Numbered from the stretch's first letter, positions 24,073 to 39,644 are shown. The stretch is DNA of 64,000 nt from Nomia melanderi (GCF_051020985.1 NW_027475134.1:4216001-4280000); one strand, 5' to 3'. The notes: generated by a model from the letters alone, not told the origin. Numbers and translations: made by a program.

Positions 24073-27000
24073 ACCTCGGACCACCAGGGGCCGAGAAAAC
24101 CACCGTCTCATGGGGCTGGACACTCAGAGTGAGGGAAATATCCAATATATATCTGGTGATATCTCGGGTCCTATTACAGATAGCGCAATAAATCAAAGTG
24201 CATTGTCTGTAGGAGGCCCTGGCGCATGAACCTGTGCAGCGGGAACGACCTCGGACCACCAGGGGCCGAGAAAACGACCGTCTCATGGGGCCGGACGCTC
24301 AGGGTCAGTGAAAAATCCAATATATATCTGGTGATATCTCGGGTGCTATTACAGATAGCGCAATAAATCAAAGGGCATTGTCTGTAGGAGGCCCTGGCGC
24401 ATGAACCTGTGCAGCGGCAACGACCTCGGACCACCAGGGGCCGAGAAAACCACAGTCTCATGGGGCCGGACACTCAGGGTCAGGGGAAAATCCAATATAG
24501 ATCTGGTGATATCTCGGGTGTTATTACAGATAGCGCAATAAATCAAAGTGCATTGTCTGTAGGAGGCCCTGGCGGATGAATCTGTGCAGCGGGAACGACC
24601 TCGGACCACCAGGGGCCGAGAAAACCACAGTCTCATGGGGCCGGACACTCAGGGTCAGGGGAAAATCCAATATATATCTGGTGATATCTCGGGTGCTATT
24701 ACAGATAGCGCAATAAATCAAAGTACATTGTCTGTAGGAGGCCCTGGCGCATGAACCTGTGCAGCGGCAACGACCTCGGACCACCAGGGGCCGAGAAAAC
24801 CACCGTCTCATGGGGCCGGACACTCATGGTCAGGGGAAAATCCAATATAGATCTGGTGATATCTCGGGTGCTATTACAGATAGCGCAATAAATCAAAGTG
24901 CATTGTCTGTAGGAGGCCCTGGCGGATGAGTCTGTGCAGCGGGAACGACCTCGGTCCTCCAGGGGCCGAGACAACCACCGTCTCATGGGGCCGGACACTC
25001 AGGGTCAGGGTAAAATCCAATATATATCTGGTGATATCTCGGGTGCTATTACAGATAGCGCAATAAATCAAAGTGCATTGTCTGTAGGAGGCCCTGGCGC
25101 ATGAATCTGTGCAGCGGGAACGACGTCGGACCACCAGGGGCCGAAAAAACCACAGTCTCATGGGGCCGGACCCTCATGGTCAGGGTAAAATCCAATATAT
25201 ATCTGGTGATATCTCGTGTGCTATTACAGATAGCGCAATAAATCAAAGTGCATTGTCTGTAGGAGGCCCTGGCGCATGAATCTGTGCAGCGGGAACGACC
25301 TCGGACCACCAGGGGCCGAGAAAACCACAGTCTCATGGGGCCGGACACTCAGGGTCAGGGGAAAATCCAATATATATCTGGTGATATCTCGGGTGCTATT
25401 AGAGATAGCGCAATAAACCAAAGTGAATTATCTGCAGGAGGCCCTGGCGCATGAATCTGTGCAGCGGGAACGACCTCGGACCACCAGGGGCCGAAAAAAC
25501 CACAGTCTCATGGGGCCGGATACTCAGGGTCAGGGGAAAATTCAATATAGATCTGGTGATATCTCGGGTGCTATTACAGATAGAGCAATAAATCAAAGTG
25601 CATTGTCTGTAGGAGGCCCTGGCGCATGAATCTGTGCAGCGGGAACGACCAAGGACCACCAGGGGCCGAGACAACCACCGTCTCATGGGGCCGGACACTC
25701 AGGGTCAGGGGAAAATCCAATATATATCTGGTGATATCTCGGGTGCTATTACAGATAGCGCAATAAATCAAAGTGCATTGTCTGTAAGAGGCCCTGGCGC
25801 ATGAATCTGTGAAGCGGCAACGACCTCGGACCACCAGGGGCCGAGAAAACCACCGTCTCATGGGGCCGGGCACTCAGGGTCTGGGGAAAATCCAATATAG
25901 ATCTGGTGATATCTCGGGTGCTATTACAGATAGCGCAATAAATCAAAGTGCATTGTCTGTAGGAGGCCCTGGCGGATGAATCTGTGCAGCGGGAACGACC
26001 TCGGACCACCAGGGGCCGAGAAAACCACTGTCTCATGGGGCCGGACACTCAGGGTCAGGGGAAAATCCAGTATATATCTGGTGATATCTCGGGTGCTATT
26101 AGAGATAGCGCAATAAACCAAAGTGAATTATCTGCAGGATGCCCTGGCGCATGAATCTGTGCAAGCGGGAACGTCCTCGGACCTCCAGGGGCCGAGAAAA
26201 CGACCGTCTCATGGGGCCGGACACTCAGGGTCAGGGGAAAATCCAATATATGTCTGGTGATATCTCGGGTGCTATTACAGATAGCGCAATAAACCATAGT
26301 GAATTATCTGCAGGAGGCCCTGGCGCATGAATCTGTGCAGCGGGAACGACCTCGGACCACCAGGGGCCGAAAAAACCAAAGTCTCATGGGGCCGGATACT
26401 CAGGGTCAGGGGAAAATCCAATATAGATCTGGTGATATCTCGGGTGCTATTACAGATAGCGCAATAAATCAAAGTGCATTGTCTGTAGGAGGCCCTGGCG
26501 CATGAACCTGTGCAGCGGGAACGACCTCGGACCACCAGGGGCCGAGAAAACGACCGTCTCATGGGGCCGGACGCTCAGGGTCAGTGAAAAATCCAATATA
26601 TATCTGGTGATATCTCGGGTGCTATTACAGATAGCGCAATAAATCAAAGTGCATTGTCTGTAGGAGGCCCTGGCGCATGAACCTGTGCAGCGGGAACGAC
26701 CTCGGACCACCAGGGGCCGAGAAAACCACAGTCTCATGGGGCCGGACTCTCAGGGTCAAGGGAAAATCCAATATATATCTGGTGATATCTCGGGTGCTAA
26801 TAGAGATAGCGCAATAAACCAAAGTGAATTATCTGCAGGAGGCCCTGGCGCATGAATCTGTGCAGCGGGAACGGCCTCGGACCAGCAGGGGCCGAGAAAA
26901 CGACCGTCTCATGGGGCCGGACACTCAGGGTCAGTGAAAAATCCAATATATATCTGGTGATATCTCGGGTGCTATTAGAGATAGCGCAATAAATCAAAGT

Positions 27001-30000
27001 GCATTGTCTGTAGGAGGCCCTGGCGGATGAATCTGAGCAGCGGGAACGACCTCGGACCACCAGGGGCCGAGAAAACCACAGTCTCATGGGGCCGGACACT
27101 CAGGGTCAGGGGAAAATCCAGTATATATCTGGTGATATCTCGGGTGCTATTAGAGATAGCGCAATAAACCAAAGTGAATTATCTGCAGGATGCCCTGGCG
27201 CATGAATCTGTGCAAGCGGGGACGTCCTCGTACCTCCAGGGGCCGAGACAACCACCGTCTCATGGGGCCGGACACTCAGGGTCAGGGTAAAATCCAATAT
27301 ATATCTGGTGATATCTCGGGTGCTATTACAGATAGCGCAATAAATCAAAGTGCATTGTCTGTAGGAGGCCCTGGCGCATGAATCTGTGCAGCGGGAACGT
27401 CCTCGGACCTCCAGGGGCCGAGACAACCACCGCCTCATGGGGCCGGACACTCAGGTTCCGGGTAAAATCCAATATATATCTGGTGATATCTTGGGTGCTA
27501 TTACAGATAGCGCAATAAATCAATGTGCATTGTCTGTAGGAGGCCCTGGCGCATGAATCTGTGCAGCGGGAACGACCTCGGACCACCAGGGGCCGAGAAA
27601 ACCACAGTCTCATGGGGCCGGACACTCAGGGTCAGGGGAAAATCCAATATATATCTGGTGATATCTCGGGTGCTATTAGAGATAGCGCAATAAACCAAAG
27701 TGAATTATCTGCAGGATGCCCAGGCGCATGAATCTGTGAAGCGGGAACGACCTCGGACCACCAGGGGCCGAGACAACCACCGTCTCATGGGGCCGGACAC
27801 TCAGGGTCAGGGGAATATCCAATATATATCTGGTGATATCACGGGTGCTATTACAGATAGCGCAATAAATCAAAGTACATTGTCTGTAGGAGGCCCTGGC
27901 GCATGAATGTGTGCAGCGGGAACGACCTCGGACCACCAGGGTCCGAGAAAACCACAGTCTCATGGGGCCGGACACTCAGGGTCAGGGGAAAATCCAATAT
28001 ATATCTGGTGATATCTCGGGTGCTATTACAGATAGCGCAATAAATCAAAGTTCATCGTCTGTAGGAGGCCCTGGCGCATGAATCTGTGCAGTGGGAACGA
28101 CCTCGGGCCACCAGGGGCCGAGAAAACCACAGTCTCATGGGGACGGACTCTCAGGGTCAGGGGAAAATCCAATATATATCTGGTGATATCTCGGGTGCTA
28201 TTAGAGATAGCGCAATAAACCAAAGTGAATTATCTGCAGGAGGCCCTGGCGCATGCATCTGTGCAGCGGGAACGACCTCGGACCACCAGGGGCCGAGAAA
28301 ACCACCGTCTCATGGGGCTGGACACTCAGAGTGAGGGAAATATCCAATATATATCTGGTGATATCTCGGGTCCTATTACAGATAGCGCAATAAATCAAAG
28401 TGCATTGTCTGTAGGAGGCCCTGGCGCATGAACCTGTGCAGCGGGAACGACCTCGGACCACCAGGGGCCGAGAAAACGACCGTCTCATGGGGCCGGACGC
28501 TCAGGGTCAGTGAAAAATCCAATATATATCTGGTGATATCTCGGGTGCTATTACAGATAGCGCAATAAATCAAAGGGCATTGTCTGTAGGAGGCCCTGGC
28601 GCATGAACCTGTGCAGCGGCAACGACCTCGGACCACCAGGGGCCGAGAAAACCACAGTCTCATGGGGCCGGACACTCAGGGTCAGGGGAAAATCCAATAT
28701 AGATCTGGTGATATCTCGGGTGTTATTACAGATAGCGCAATAAATCAAAGTGCATTGTCTGTAGGAGGCCCTGGCGGATGAATCTGTGCAGCGGGAACGA
28801 CCTCGGACCACCAGGGGCCGAGAAAACCACAGTCTCATGGGGCCGGACACTCAGGGTCAGGGGAAAATCCAATATATATCTGGTGATATCTCGGGTGCTA
28901 TTACAGATAGCGCAATAAATCAAAGTACATTGTCTGTAGGAGGCCCTGGCGCATGAACTTGTGCAGCGGCAACGACCTCGGACCACCAGGGGCCGAGAAA
29001 ACCACCGTCTCATGGGGCCGGACACTCATGGTCAGGGGAAAATCCAATATAGATCTGGTGATATCTCGGGTGCTATTACAGATAGCGCAATAAATCAAAG
29101 TGCATTGTCTGTAGGAGGCCCTGGCGGATGAGTCTGTGCAGCGGGAACGACCTCGGTCCTCCAGGGGCCGAGACAACCACCGTCTCATGGGGCCGGACAC
29201 TCAGGGTCAGGGTAAAATCCAATATATATCTGGTGATATCTCGGGTGCTATTACAGATAGCGCAATAAATCAAAGTGCATTGTCTGTAGGAGGCCCTGGC
29301 GCATGAATCTGTGCAGCGGGAACGACGTCGGACCACCAGGGGCCGAAAAAACCACAGTCTCATGGGGCCGGACCCTCATGGTCAGGGTAAAATCCAATAT
29401 ATATCTGGTGATATCTCGTGTGCTATTACAGATAGCGCAATAAATCAAAGTGCATTGTCTGTAGGAGGCCCTGGCGCATGAATCTGTGCAGCGGGAACGA
29501 CCTCGGACCACCAGGGGCCGAGAAAACCACAGTCTCATGGGGCCGGACACTCAGGGTCAGGGGAAAATCCAATATATATCTGGTGATATCTCGGGTGCTA
29601 TTAGAGATAGCGCAATAAACCAAAGTGAATTATCTGCAGGAGGCCCTGGCGCATGAATCTGTGCAGCGGGAACGACCTCGGACCACCAGGGGCCGAAAAA
29701 ACCACAGTCTCATGGGGCCGGATACTCAGGGTCAGGGGAAAATTCAATATAGATCTGGTGATATCTCGGGTGCTATTACAGATAGAGCAATAAATCAAAG
29801 TGCATTGTCTGTAGGAGGCCCTGGCGCATGAATCTGTGCAGCGGGAACGACCAAGGACCACCAGGGGCCGAGACAACCACCGTCTCATGGGGCCGGACAC
29901 TCAGGGTCAGGGGAAAATCCAATATATATCTGGTGATATCTCGGGTGCTATTGCAGATAGCGCAATAAATCAAAGTGCATTGTCTGTAAGAGGCCCTGGC

Positions 30001-32014
30001 GCATGAATCTGTGAAGCGGCAACGACCTCGGACCACCAGGGGCCGAGAAAACCACCGTCTCATGGGGCCGGGCACTCAGGGTCTGGGGAAAATCCAATAT
30101 AGATCTGGTGATATCTCGGGTGCTATTACAGATAGCGCAATAAATCAAAGTGCATTGTCTGTAGGAGGCCCTGGCGGATGAATCTGTGCAGCGGGAACGA
30201 CCTCGGACCACCAGGGGCCGAGAAAACCACTGTCTCATGGGGCCGGACACTCAGGGTCAGGGGAAAATCCAGTATATATCTGGTGATATCTCGGGTGCTA
30301 TTAGAGATAGCGCAATAAACCAAAGTGAATTATCTGCAGGATGCCCTGGCGCATGAATCTGTGCAAGCGGGAACGTCCTCGGACCTCCAGGGGCCGAGAA
30401 AACGACCGTCTCATGGGGCCGGACACTCAGGGTCAGGGGAAAATCCAATATATGTCTGGTGATATCTCGGGTGCTATTACAGATAGCGCAATAAACCATA
30501 GTGAATTATCTGCAGGAGGCCCTGGCGCATGAATCTGTGCAGCGGGAACGACCTCGGACCACCAGGGGCCGAAAAAACCAAAGTCTCATGGGGCCGGATA
30601 CTCAGGGTCAGGGGAAAATCCAATATAGATCTGGTGATATCTCGGGTGCTATTACAGATAGCGCAATAAATCAAAGTGCATTGTCTGTAGGAGGCCCTGG
30701 CGCATGAACCTGTGCAGCGGGAACGACCTCGGACCACCAGGGGCCGAGAAAACGACCGTCTCATGGGGCCGGACGCTCAGGGTCAGTGAAAAATCCAATA
30801 TATATCTGGTGATATCTCGGGTGCTATTACAGATAGCGCAATAAATCAAAGTGCATTGTCTGTAGGAGGCCCTGGCGCATGAACCTGTGCAGCGGGAACG
30901 ACCTCGGACCACCAGGGGCCGAGAAAACCACAGTCTCATGGGGCCGGACTCTCAGGGTCAAGGGAAAATCCAATATATATCTGGTGATATCTCGGGTGCT
31001 AATAGAGATAGCGCAATAAACCAAAGTGAATTATCTGCAGGAGGCCCTGGCGCATGAATCTGTGCAGCGGGAACGGCCTCGGACCAGCAGGGGCCGAGAA
31101 AACGACCGTCTCATGGGGCCGGACACTCAGGGTCAGTGAAAAATCCAATATATATCTGGTGATATCTCGGGTGCTATTAGAGATAGCGCAATAAATCAAA
31201 GTGCATTGTCTGTAGGAGGCCCTGGCGGATGAATCTGAGCAGCGGGAACGACCTCGGACCACCAGGGGCCGAGAAAACCACAGTCTCATGGGGCCGGACA
31301 CTCAGGGTCAGGGGAAAATCCAGTATATATCTGGTGATATCTCGGGTGCTATTAGAGATAGCGCAATAAACCAAAGTGAATTATCTGCAGGATGCCCTGG
31401 CGCATGAATCTGTGCAAGCGGGGACGTCCTCGTACCTCCAGGGGCCGAGACAACCACCGTCTCATGGGGCCGGACACTCAGGGTCAGGGTAAAATCCAAT
31501 ATATATCTGGTGATATCTCGGGTGCTATTACAGATAGCGCAATAAATCAAAGTGCATTGTCTGTAGGAGGCCCTGGCGCATGAATCTGTGCAGCGGGAAC
31601 GTCCTCGGACCTCCAGGGGCCGAGACAACCACCGCCTCATGGGGCCGGACACTCAGGTTCCGGGTAAAATCCAATATATATCTGGTGATATCTTGGGTGC
31701 TATTACAGATAGCGCAATAAATCAATGTGCATTGTCTGTAGGAGGCCCTGGCGCATGAATCTGTGCAGCGGGAACGACCTCGGACCACCAGGGGCCGAGA
31801 AAACCACAGTCTCATGGGGCCGGACACTCAGGGTCAGGGGAAAATCCAATATATATCTGGTGATATCTCGGGTGCTATTAGAGATAGCGCAATAAACCAA
31901 AGTGAATTATCTGCAGGATGCCCAGGCGCATGAATCTGTGAAGCGGGAACGACCTCGGACCACCAGGGGCCGAGACAACCACCGTCTCATGGGGCCGGAC
32001 ACTCAGGGTCAGGG
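24073..32014 (+). repeat. HOR II, block 2: 4,202-bp (24-monomer) unit, nearly two copies
   Basis: 24,174-28,375 recurs from 28,376 at a constant offset of 4,202 bp (24 x 175 + 2; the extra bases are two GTGCAAGCGGG monomers near 26,160 and 27,210). Two differences were seen by eye: T at 28,959 against C at 24,757, and G at 29,953 against A at 25,751. The first ~1.7 kb (24.07-25.70 kb) also repeats 18.07-19.75 kb, so the HOR I island is flanked by direct repeats of HOR II. The block ends where GGGGAATATCC would be expected but GGGTAAAATCC appears (32,015). Confidence 0.9.
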
Positions 32015-34205
32015 TAAAATCCAATATATATCTGGTGATATCTCGGGTGCTATTACAGATAGCGCAATAAATCAAAGTGCATTGTCTGTAGGAGGCCCTG
32101 GCGCATGAATCTGTGAAGCGGCAACGACCTCGGACCACCAGGGGCCGAGAAAACCACAGTCTCATGGGGCCGGACACTCAGGGTCAGGGGAAAATCCAGT
32201 ATATATCTGGTGATATCTCGGGTGCTATTAGAGATAGCGCAATATACCAAAGTGAATTATCTGGAGGAGGCCCTGGCGCATGAATCGGTGCAGCGGGAAC
32301 GACCTCGGACCACCAGGGGCCGAAAAAACCACAGTCTCATGGGGCCGGACACTCAGGGTCAGGGGAAAATCCAATATATATCTGGTGATATCTCGGGTGC
32401 TATTACAGATAGCGCAATAAATCAAAGTGTATTATCTGCAGGAGGCCCTGGCGCATGAATCTGTGCAGCGGGAACGACCTCGGACCACCAGGGTCCGAGA
32501 AAAACACCGTCTCATGGGGCCGCACACTCAGGGTCAGTGAAAAATCCAATATATATCTGGTGATATCTCGGGTGCTATTACAGATAGCGCAATAAATCAA
32601 AGTGCATTGTCAGTAGGAGGCCCTGGCGCATGACTCTGTGCAGCGGGAACGACCTCGGACCACCAGGGGCCGAGAAAACCAAAGTCTCATGGGGCCGGAC
32701 ACTCAGGGTCAGGGAAAAATCCATTATATATCTGGTGATATCTCGGGTGCTATTAGAGATAGCGCAATAAACCAAAGTGAGTTATCTGCAGGAGGCCCTG
32801 GCGCATGAATCTATGCAACGGGAACCACCTCGGACCACCAGGGGCCGAGAAAACCACAGTCTCATGGGGCCGGACACTCAGGGTCAGGGGAAAATCCAAT
32901 ATATATCTGGTGATATCTCGGGTGCTATTACAGATAGCTCTATAAATCAAAGTGCATTGTCTGTAGGAGGCCCTGGCGCATGAATCTGTGCAGCGGGAAC
33001 GACCTCGGACCACCAGGGGCCGAGAAAAGCACAGTCTCATGGGGCCGGACACTCAGGGTCAGGGTAAAATCCAATATATATCTGGTGATATCTCGGGTGC
33101 TATTAGAGATAGCGCAATAAACCAAAGTGAATTATCTGCAGGGGGCCCTGGCGCATGAATCTGTGCAGCGGGAACGACCTCGGACCACCAGGGGCCGAGA
33201 AAACGACCGTCTCATGGGGCCGGACACTCAGGGTCAGTGAAAAATCCAATATATATCTGCTGATATCTCGGGTGCTATTACAGATAGGGCAATAAATCAA
33301 AGTGCATTGTCTGTAGGAGGCCCTGGCGCATGAACCTGTGCAGCGGGAACGACCTCGGACCACCAGGGCCCGAGAAAACGACCGTCTCATGGGGCCGGAC
33401 GCTCAGGGTCAGTGAAAAATCCAATATATATCTGGTGATATCTCGGGTGCTATTACAGATAGCGCAATAAATCAAAGTGAATTATCTGCAGGAGGCCCTG
33501 GCGCATGAATCTGTGCAGCGGGAACGTCCTCGGACCTCCAGGGGCCGAGACAACCACCGTCTCATGGGGCCGGACACACAGGGTCCGGGTAAAATCCAAT
33601 ATATATCTGGTGATATCTTGGGAGCTATTACAGATAGCGCAATAAATCAAAGTGCATTGTCTGTAGGAGGCCCTGGCGCATGAATCTGTGCAGCGGGAAC
33701 GACCTCGGACCACCAGGGGCCGAGAAAACCAGAGTCTCATGGGGCCGGACACTCAGGGTCAGGGGAAAATCCAATATATATCTGGTGATATCTCGGGTGC
33801 TATTAGAGATAGCGCAATAAACCAAAGTGAATTATCTGCAGGATGCCCAGGCGCATGAATCTGTGAAGCGGGAACGACCTCGGACCACCAGGGGCCGAGA
33901 CAACCACCGTCTCATGGGGCCGGACACTCAGGGTCAGGGTAAAATCCAATATATATCTGGTGATATCTCGGGTGCTATTACAGATAGCGCAATAAATCAA
34001 AGTGCATTGTCTGTAGGAGGCCCTGGCGCATGAATCTGTGAAGCGGCAACGACCTCGGACCACCAGGGGCCGAGAAAACCACAGTCTCATGGGGCCGGAC
34101 ACTCAGGGTCAGGGGAAAATCCAGTATATATCTGGTGATATCTCGGGTGCTATTAGAGATAGCGCAATATACCAAAGTGAATTATCTGCAGGAGGCCCTG
34201 GCGCA
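32015..34205 (+). repeat. HOR III island (~2.2 kb) inside HOR II
   Basis: Monomers here have features absent from HOR II: GCAATATACC (AATAAA lost), CTGGAGGAGG, GAATCGGTG, GAGAAAAACACC, GATAGCTCTATAAATC, CTGCAGGGGGCC and ACCAGGGCCCGAG. The block recurs at 39.6-41.7 kb with offset 7,529 bp and only a few differences (for example GGGAGC near 33,611 against GGGTGC near 41,140). The right junction is between ~34,170 and 34,217, where GTGCAAGCGGG of HOR II appears. Confidence 0.87.
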
Positions 34206-37200
34206 TGAATCTGTGCAAGCGGGAACGTCCTCGGACCTCCAGGGGCCGAGAAAACGACCGTCTCATGGGGCCGGACACTCAGGGTCAGGGGAAAATCCAA
34301 TATATGTCTGGTGATATCTCGGGTGCTATTACAGATAGCGCAATAAACCATAGTGAATTATCTGCAGGAGGCCCTGGCGCATGAATCTGTGCAGCGGGAA
34401 CGACCTCGGACCACCAGGGGCCGAAAAAACCAAAGTCTCATGGGGCCGGATACTCAGGGTCAGGGGAAAATCCAATATAGATCTGGTGATATCTCGGGTG
34501 CTATTACAGATAGCGCAATAAATCAAAGTGCATTGTCTGTAGGAGGCCCTGGCGCATGAACCTGTGCAGCGGGAACGACCTCGGACCACCAGGGGCCGAG
34601 AAAACGACCGTCTCATGGGGCCGGACGCTCAGGGTCAGTGAAAAATCCAATATATATCTGGTGATATCTCGGGTGCTATTACAGATAGCGCAATAAATCA
34701 AAGTGCATTGTCTGTAGGAGGCCCTGGCGCATGAACCTGTGCAGCGGGAACGACCTCGGACCACCAGGGGCCGAGAAAACCACAGTCTCATGGGGCCGGA
34801 CTCTCAGGGTCAAGGGAAAATCCAATATATATCTGGTGATATCTCGGGTGCTAATAGAGATAGCGCAATAAACCAAAGTGAATTATCTGCAGGAGGCCCT
34901 GGCGCATGAATCTGTGCAGCGGGAACGGCCTCGGACCAGCAGGGGCCGAGAAAACGACCGTCTCATGGGGCCGGACACTCAGGGTCAGTGAAAAATCCAA
35001 TATATATCTGGTGATATCTCGGGTGCTATTAGAGATAGCGCAATAAATCAAAGTGCATTGTCTGTAGGAGGCCCTGGCGGATGAATCTGAGCAGCGGGAA
35101 CGACCTCGGACCACCAGGGGCCGAGAAAACCACAGTCTCATGGGGCCGGACACTCAGGGTCAGGGGAAAATCCAGTATATATCTGGTGATATCTCGGGTG
35201 CTATTAGAGATAGCGCAATAAACCAAAGTGAATTATCTGCAGGATGCCCTGGCGCATGAATCTGTGCAAGCGGGGACGTCCTCGTACCTCCAGGGGCCGA
35301 GACAACCACCGTCTCATGGGGCCGGACACTCAGGGTCAGGGTAAAATCCAATATATATCTGGTGATATCTCGGGTGCTATTACAGATAGCGCAATAAATC
35401 AAAGTGCATTGTCTGTAGGAGGCCCTGGCGCATGAATCTGTGCAGCGGGAACGTCCTCGGACCTCCAGGGGCCGAGACAACCACCGCCTGATGGGGCCGG
35501 ACACTCAGGTTCCGGGTAAAATCCAATATATATCTGGTGATATCTTGGGTGCTATTACAGATAGCGCAATAAATCAATGTGCATTGTCTGTAGGAGGCCC
35601 TGGCGCATGAATCTGTGCAGCGGGAACGACCTCGGACCACCAGGGGCCGAGAAAACCACAGTCTCATGGGGCCGGATACTCAGGGTCAGGGGAAAATCCA
35701 ATATATATCTGGTGATATCTCGGGTGCTATTAGAGATAGCGCAATAAACCAAAGTGAATTATCTGCAGGATGCCCAGGCGCATGAATCTGTGAAGCGGGA
35801 ACGACCTCGGACCACCAGGGGCCGAGACAACCACCGTCTCATGGGGCCGGACACTCAGGGTCAGGGGAATATCCAATATATATCTGGTGATATCACGGGT
35901 GCTATTACAGATAGCGCAATAAATCAAAGTACATTGTCTGTAGGAGGCCCTGGCGCATGAATGTGTGCAGCGGGAACGACCTCGGACCACCAGGGTCCGA
36001 GAAAACCACAGTCTCATGGGGCCGGACACTCAGGGTCAGGGGAAAATCCAATATATATCTGGTGATATCTCGGGTGCTATTACAGATAGCGCAATAAATC
36101 AAAGTTCATCGTCTGTAGGAGGCCCTGGCGCATGAATCTGTGCAGTGGGAACGACCTCGGGCCACCAGGGGCCGAGAAAACCACAGTCTCATGGGGACGG
36201 ACTCTCAGGGTCAGGGGAAAATCCAATATATATCTGGTGATATCTCGGGTGCTATTAGAGATGGCGCAATAAACCAAAGTGAATTATCTGCAGGAGGCCC
36301 TGGCGCATGCATCTGTGCAGCGGGAACGACCTCGGACCACCAGGGGCCGAGAAAACCACCGTCTCATGGGGCTGGACACTCAGAGTGAGGGAAATATCCA
36401 ATATATATCTGGTGATATCTCGGGTCCTATTACAGATAGCGCAATAAATCAAAGTGCATTGTCTGTAGGAGGCCCTGGCGCATGAACCTGTGCAGCGGGA
36501 ACGACCTCGGACCACCAGGGGCCGAGAAAACGACCGTCTCATGGGGCCGGACGCTCAGGGTCAGTGAAAAATCCAATATATATCTGGTGATATCTCGGGT
36601 GCTATTACAGATAGCGCAATAAATCAAAGGGCATTGTCTGTAGGAGGCCCTGGCGCATGAACCTGTGCAGCGGCAACGACCTCGGACCACCAGGGGCCGA
36701 GAAAACCACAGTCTCATGGGGCCGGACACTCAGGGTCAGGGGAAAATCCAATATAGATCTGGTGATATCTCGGGTGTTATTACAGATAGCGCAATAAATC
36801 AAAGTGCATTGTCTGTAGGAGGCCCTGGCGGATGAATCTGTGCAGCGGGAACGACCTCGGACCACCAGGGGCCGAGAAAACCACAGTCTCATGGGGCCGG
36901 ACACTCAGGGTCAGGGGAAAATCCAATATATATCTGGTGATATCTCGGGTGCTATTACAGATAGCGCAATAAATCAAAGTACATTGTCTGTAGGAGGCCC
37001 TGGCGCATGAACCTGTGCAGCGGCAACGACCTCGGACCACCAGGGGCCGAGAAAACCACCGTCTCATGGGGCCGGACACTCATGGTCAGGGGAAAATCCA
37101 ATATAGATCTGGTGATATCTCGGGTGCTATTACAGATAGCGCAATAAATCAAAGTGCATTGTCTGTAGGAGGCCCTGGCGGATGAGTCTGTGCAGCGGGA

Positions 37201-39644
37201 ACGACCTCGGTCCTCCAGGGGCCGAGACAACCACCGTCTCATGGGGCCGGACACTCAGGGTCAGGGTAAAATCCAATATATATCTGGTGATATCTCGGGT
37301 GCTATTACAGATAGCGCAATAAATCAAAGTGCATTGTCTGTAGGAGGCCCTGGCGCATGAATCTGTGCAGCGGGAACGACGTCGGACCACCAGGGGCCGA
37401 AAAAACCACAGTCTCATGGGGCCGGACCCTCATGGTCAGGGTAAAATCCAATATATATCTGGTGATATCTCGTGTGCTATTACAGATAGCGCAATAAATC
37501 AAAGTGCATTGTCTGTAGGAGGCCCTGGCGCATGAATCTGTGCAGCGGGAACGACCTCGGACCACCAGGGGCCGAGAAAACCACAGTCTCATGGGGCCGG
37601 ACACTCAGGGTCAGGGGAAAATCCAATATATATCTGGTGATATCTCGGGTGCTATTAGAGATAGCGCAATAAACCAAAGTGAATTATCTGCAGGAGGCCC
37701 TGGCGCATGAATCTGTGCAGCGGGAACGACCTCGGACCACCAGGGGCCGAAAAAACCACAGTCTCATGGGGCCGGATACTCAGGGTCAGGGGAAAATTCA
37801 ATATAGATCTGGTGATATCTCGGGTGCTATTACAGATAGAGCAATAAATCAAAGTGCATTGTCTGTAGGAGGCCCTGGCGCATGAATCTGTGCAGCGGGA
37901 ACGACCAAGGACCACCAGGGGCCGAGACAACCACCGTCTCATGGGGCCGGACACTCAGGGTCAGGGGAAAATCCAATATATATCTGGTGATATCTCGGGT
38001 GCTATTACAGATAGCGCAATAAATCAAAGTGCATTGTCTGTAAGAGGCCCTGGCGCATGAATCTGTGAAGCGGCAACGACCTCGGACCACCAGGGGCCGA
38101 GAAAACCACCGTCTCATGGGGCCGGGCACTCAGGGTCTGGGGAAAATCCAATATAGATCTGGTGATATCTCGGGTGCTATTACAGATAGCGCAATAAATC
38201 AAAGTGCATTGTCTGTAGGAGGCCCTGGCGGATGAATCTGTGCAGCGGGAACGACCTCGGACCACCAGGGGCCGAGAAAACCACTGTCTCATGGGGCCGG
38301 ACACTCAGGGTCAGGGGAAAATCCAGTATATATCTGGTGATATCTCGGGTGCTATTAGAGATAGCGCAATAAACCAAAGCGAATTATCTGCAGGATGCCC
38401 TGGCGCATGAATCTGTGCAAGCGGGAACGTCCTCGGACCTCCAGGGGCCGAGAAAACGACCGTCTCATGGGGCCGGACACTCAGGGTCAGGGGAAAATCC
38501 AATATATGTCTGGTGATATCTCGGGTGCTATTACAGATAGCGCAATAAACCATAGTGAATTATCTGCAGGAGGCCCTGGCGCATGAATCTGTGCAGCGGG
38601 AACGACCTCGGACCACCAGGGGCCGAAAAAACCAAAGTCTCATGGGGCCGGATACTCAGGGTCAGGGGAAAATCCAATATAGATCTGGTGATATCTCGGG
38701 TGCTATTACAGATAGCGCAATAAATCAAAGTGCATTGTCTGTAGGAGGCCCTGGCGCATGAACCTGTGCAGCGGGAACGACCTCGGACCACCAGGGGCCG
38801 AGAAAACGACCGTCTCATGGGGCCGGACGCTCAGGGTCAGTGAAAAATCCAATATATATCTGGTGATATCTCGGGTGCTATTACAGATAGCGCAATAAAT
38901 CAAAGTGCATTGTCTGTAGGAGGCCCTGGCGCATGAACCTGTGCAGCGGGAACGACCTCGGACCACCAGGGGCCGAGAAAACCACAGTCTCATGGGGCCG
39001 GACTCTCAGGGTCAAGGGAAAATCCAATATATATCTGGTGATATCTCGGGTGCTAATAGAGATAGCGCAATAAACCAAAGTGAATTATCTGCAGGAGGCC
39101 CTGGCGCATGAATCTGTGCAGCGGGAACGGCCTCGGACCAGCAGGGGCCGAGAAAACGACCGTCTCATGGGGCCGGACACTCAGGGTCAGTGAAAAATCC
39201 AATATATATCTGGTGATATCTCGGGTGCTATTAGAGATAGCGCAATAAATCAAAGTGCATTGTCTGTAGGAGGCCCTGGCGGATGAATCTGAGCAGCGGG
39301 AACGACCTCGGACCACCAGGGGCCGAGAAAACCACAGTCTCATGGGGCCGGACACTCAGGGTCAGGGGAAAATCCAGTATATATCTGGTGATATCTCGGG
39401 TGCTATTAGAGATAGCGCAATAAACCAAAGTGAATTATCTGCAGGATGCCCTGGCGCATGAATCTGTGCAAGCGGGGACGTCCTCGTACCTCCAGGGGCC
39501 GAGACAACCACCGTCTCATGGGGCCGGACACTCAGGGTCAGGGTAAAATCCAATATATATCTGGTGATATCTCGGGTGCTATTACAGATAGCGCAATAAA
39601 TCAAAGTGCATTGTCTGTAGGAGGCCCTGGCGCATGAATCTGTG
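34206..39644 (+). repeat. HOR II, block 3
   Basis: 34.3-35.6 kb matches 30.5-31.8 kb (offset 3,852), and 35.7-39.5 kb matches 27.7-31.5 kb (offset 8,054). Offsets differ by exactly 4,202, the HOR II period, so the pieces are the same array shifted by one unit. The right edge lies just before 39,645, where GTGAAGCGGCAACG of HOR III replaces GTGCAGCGGGAACGTCC. Confidence 0.88.
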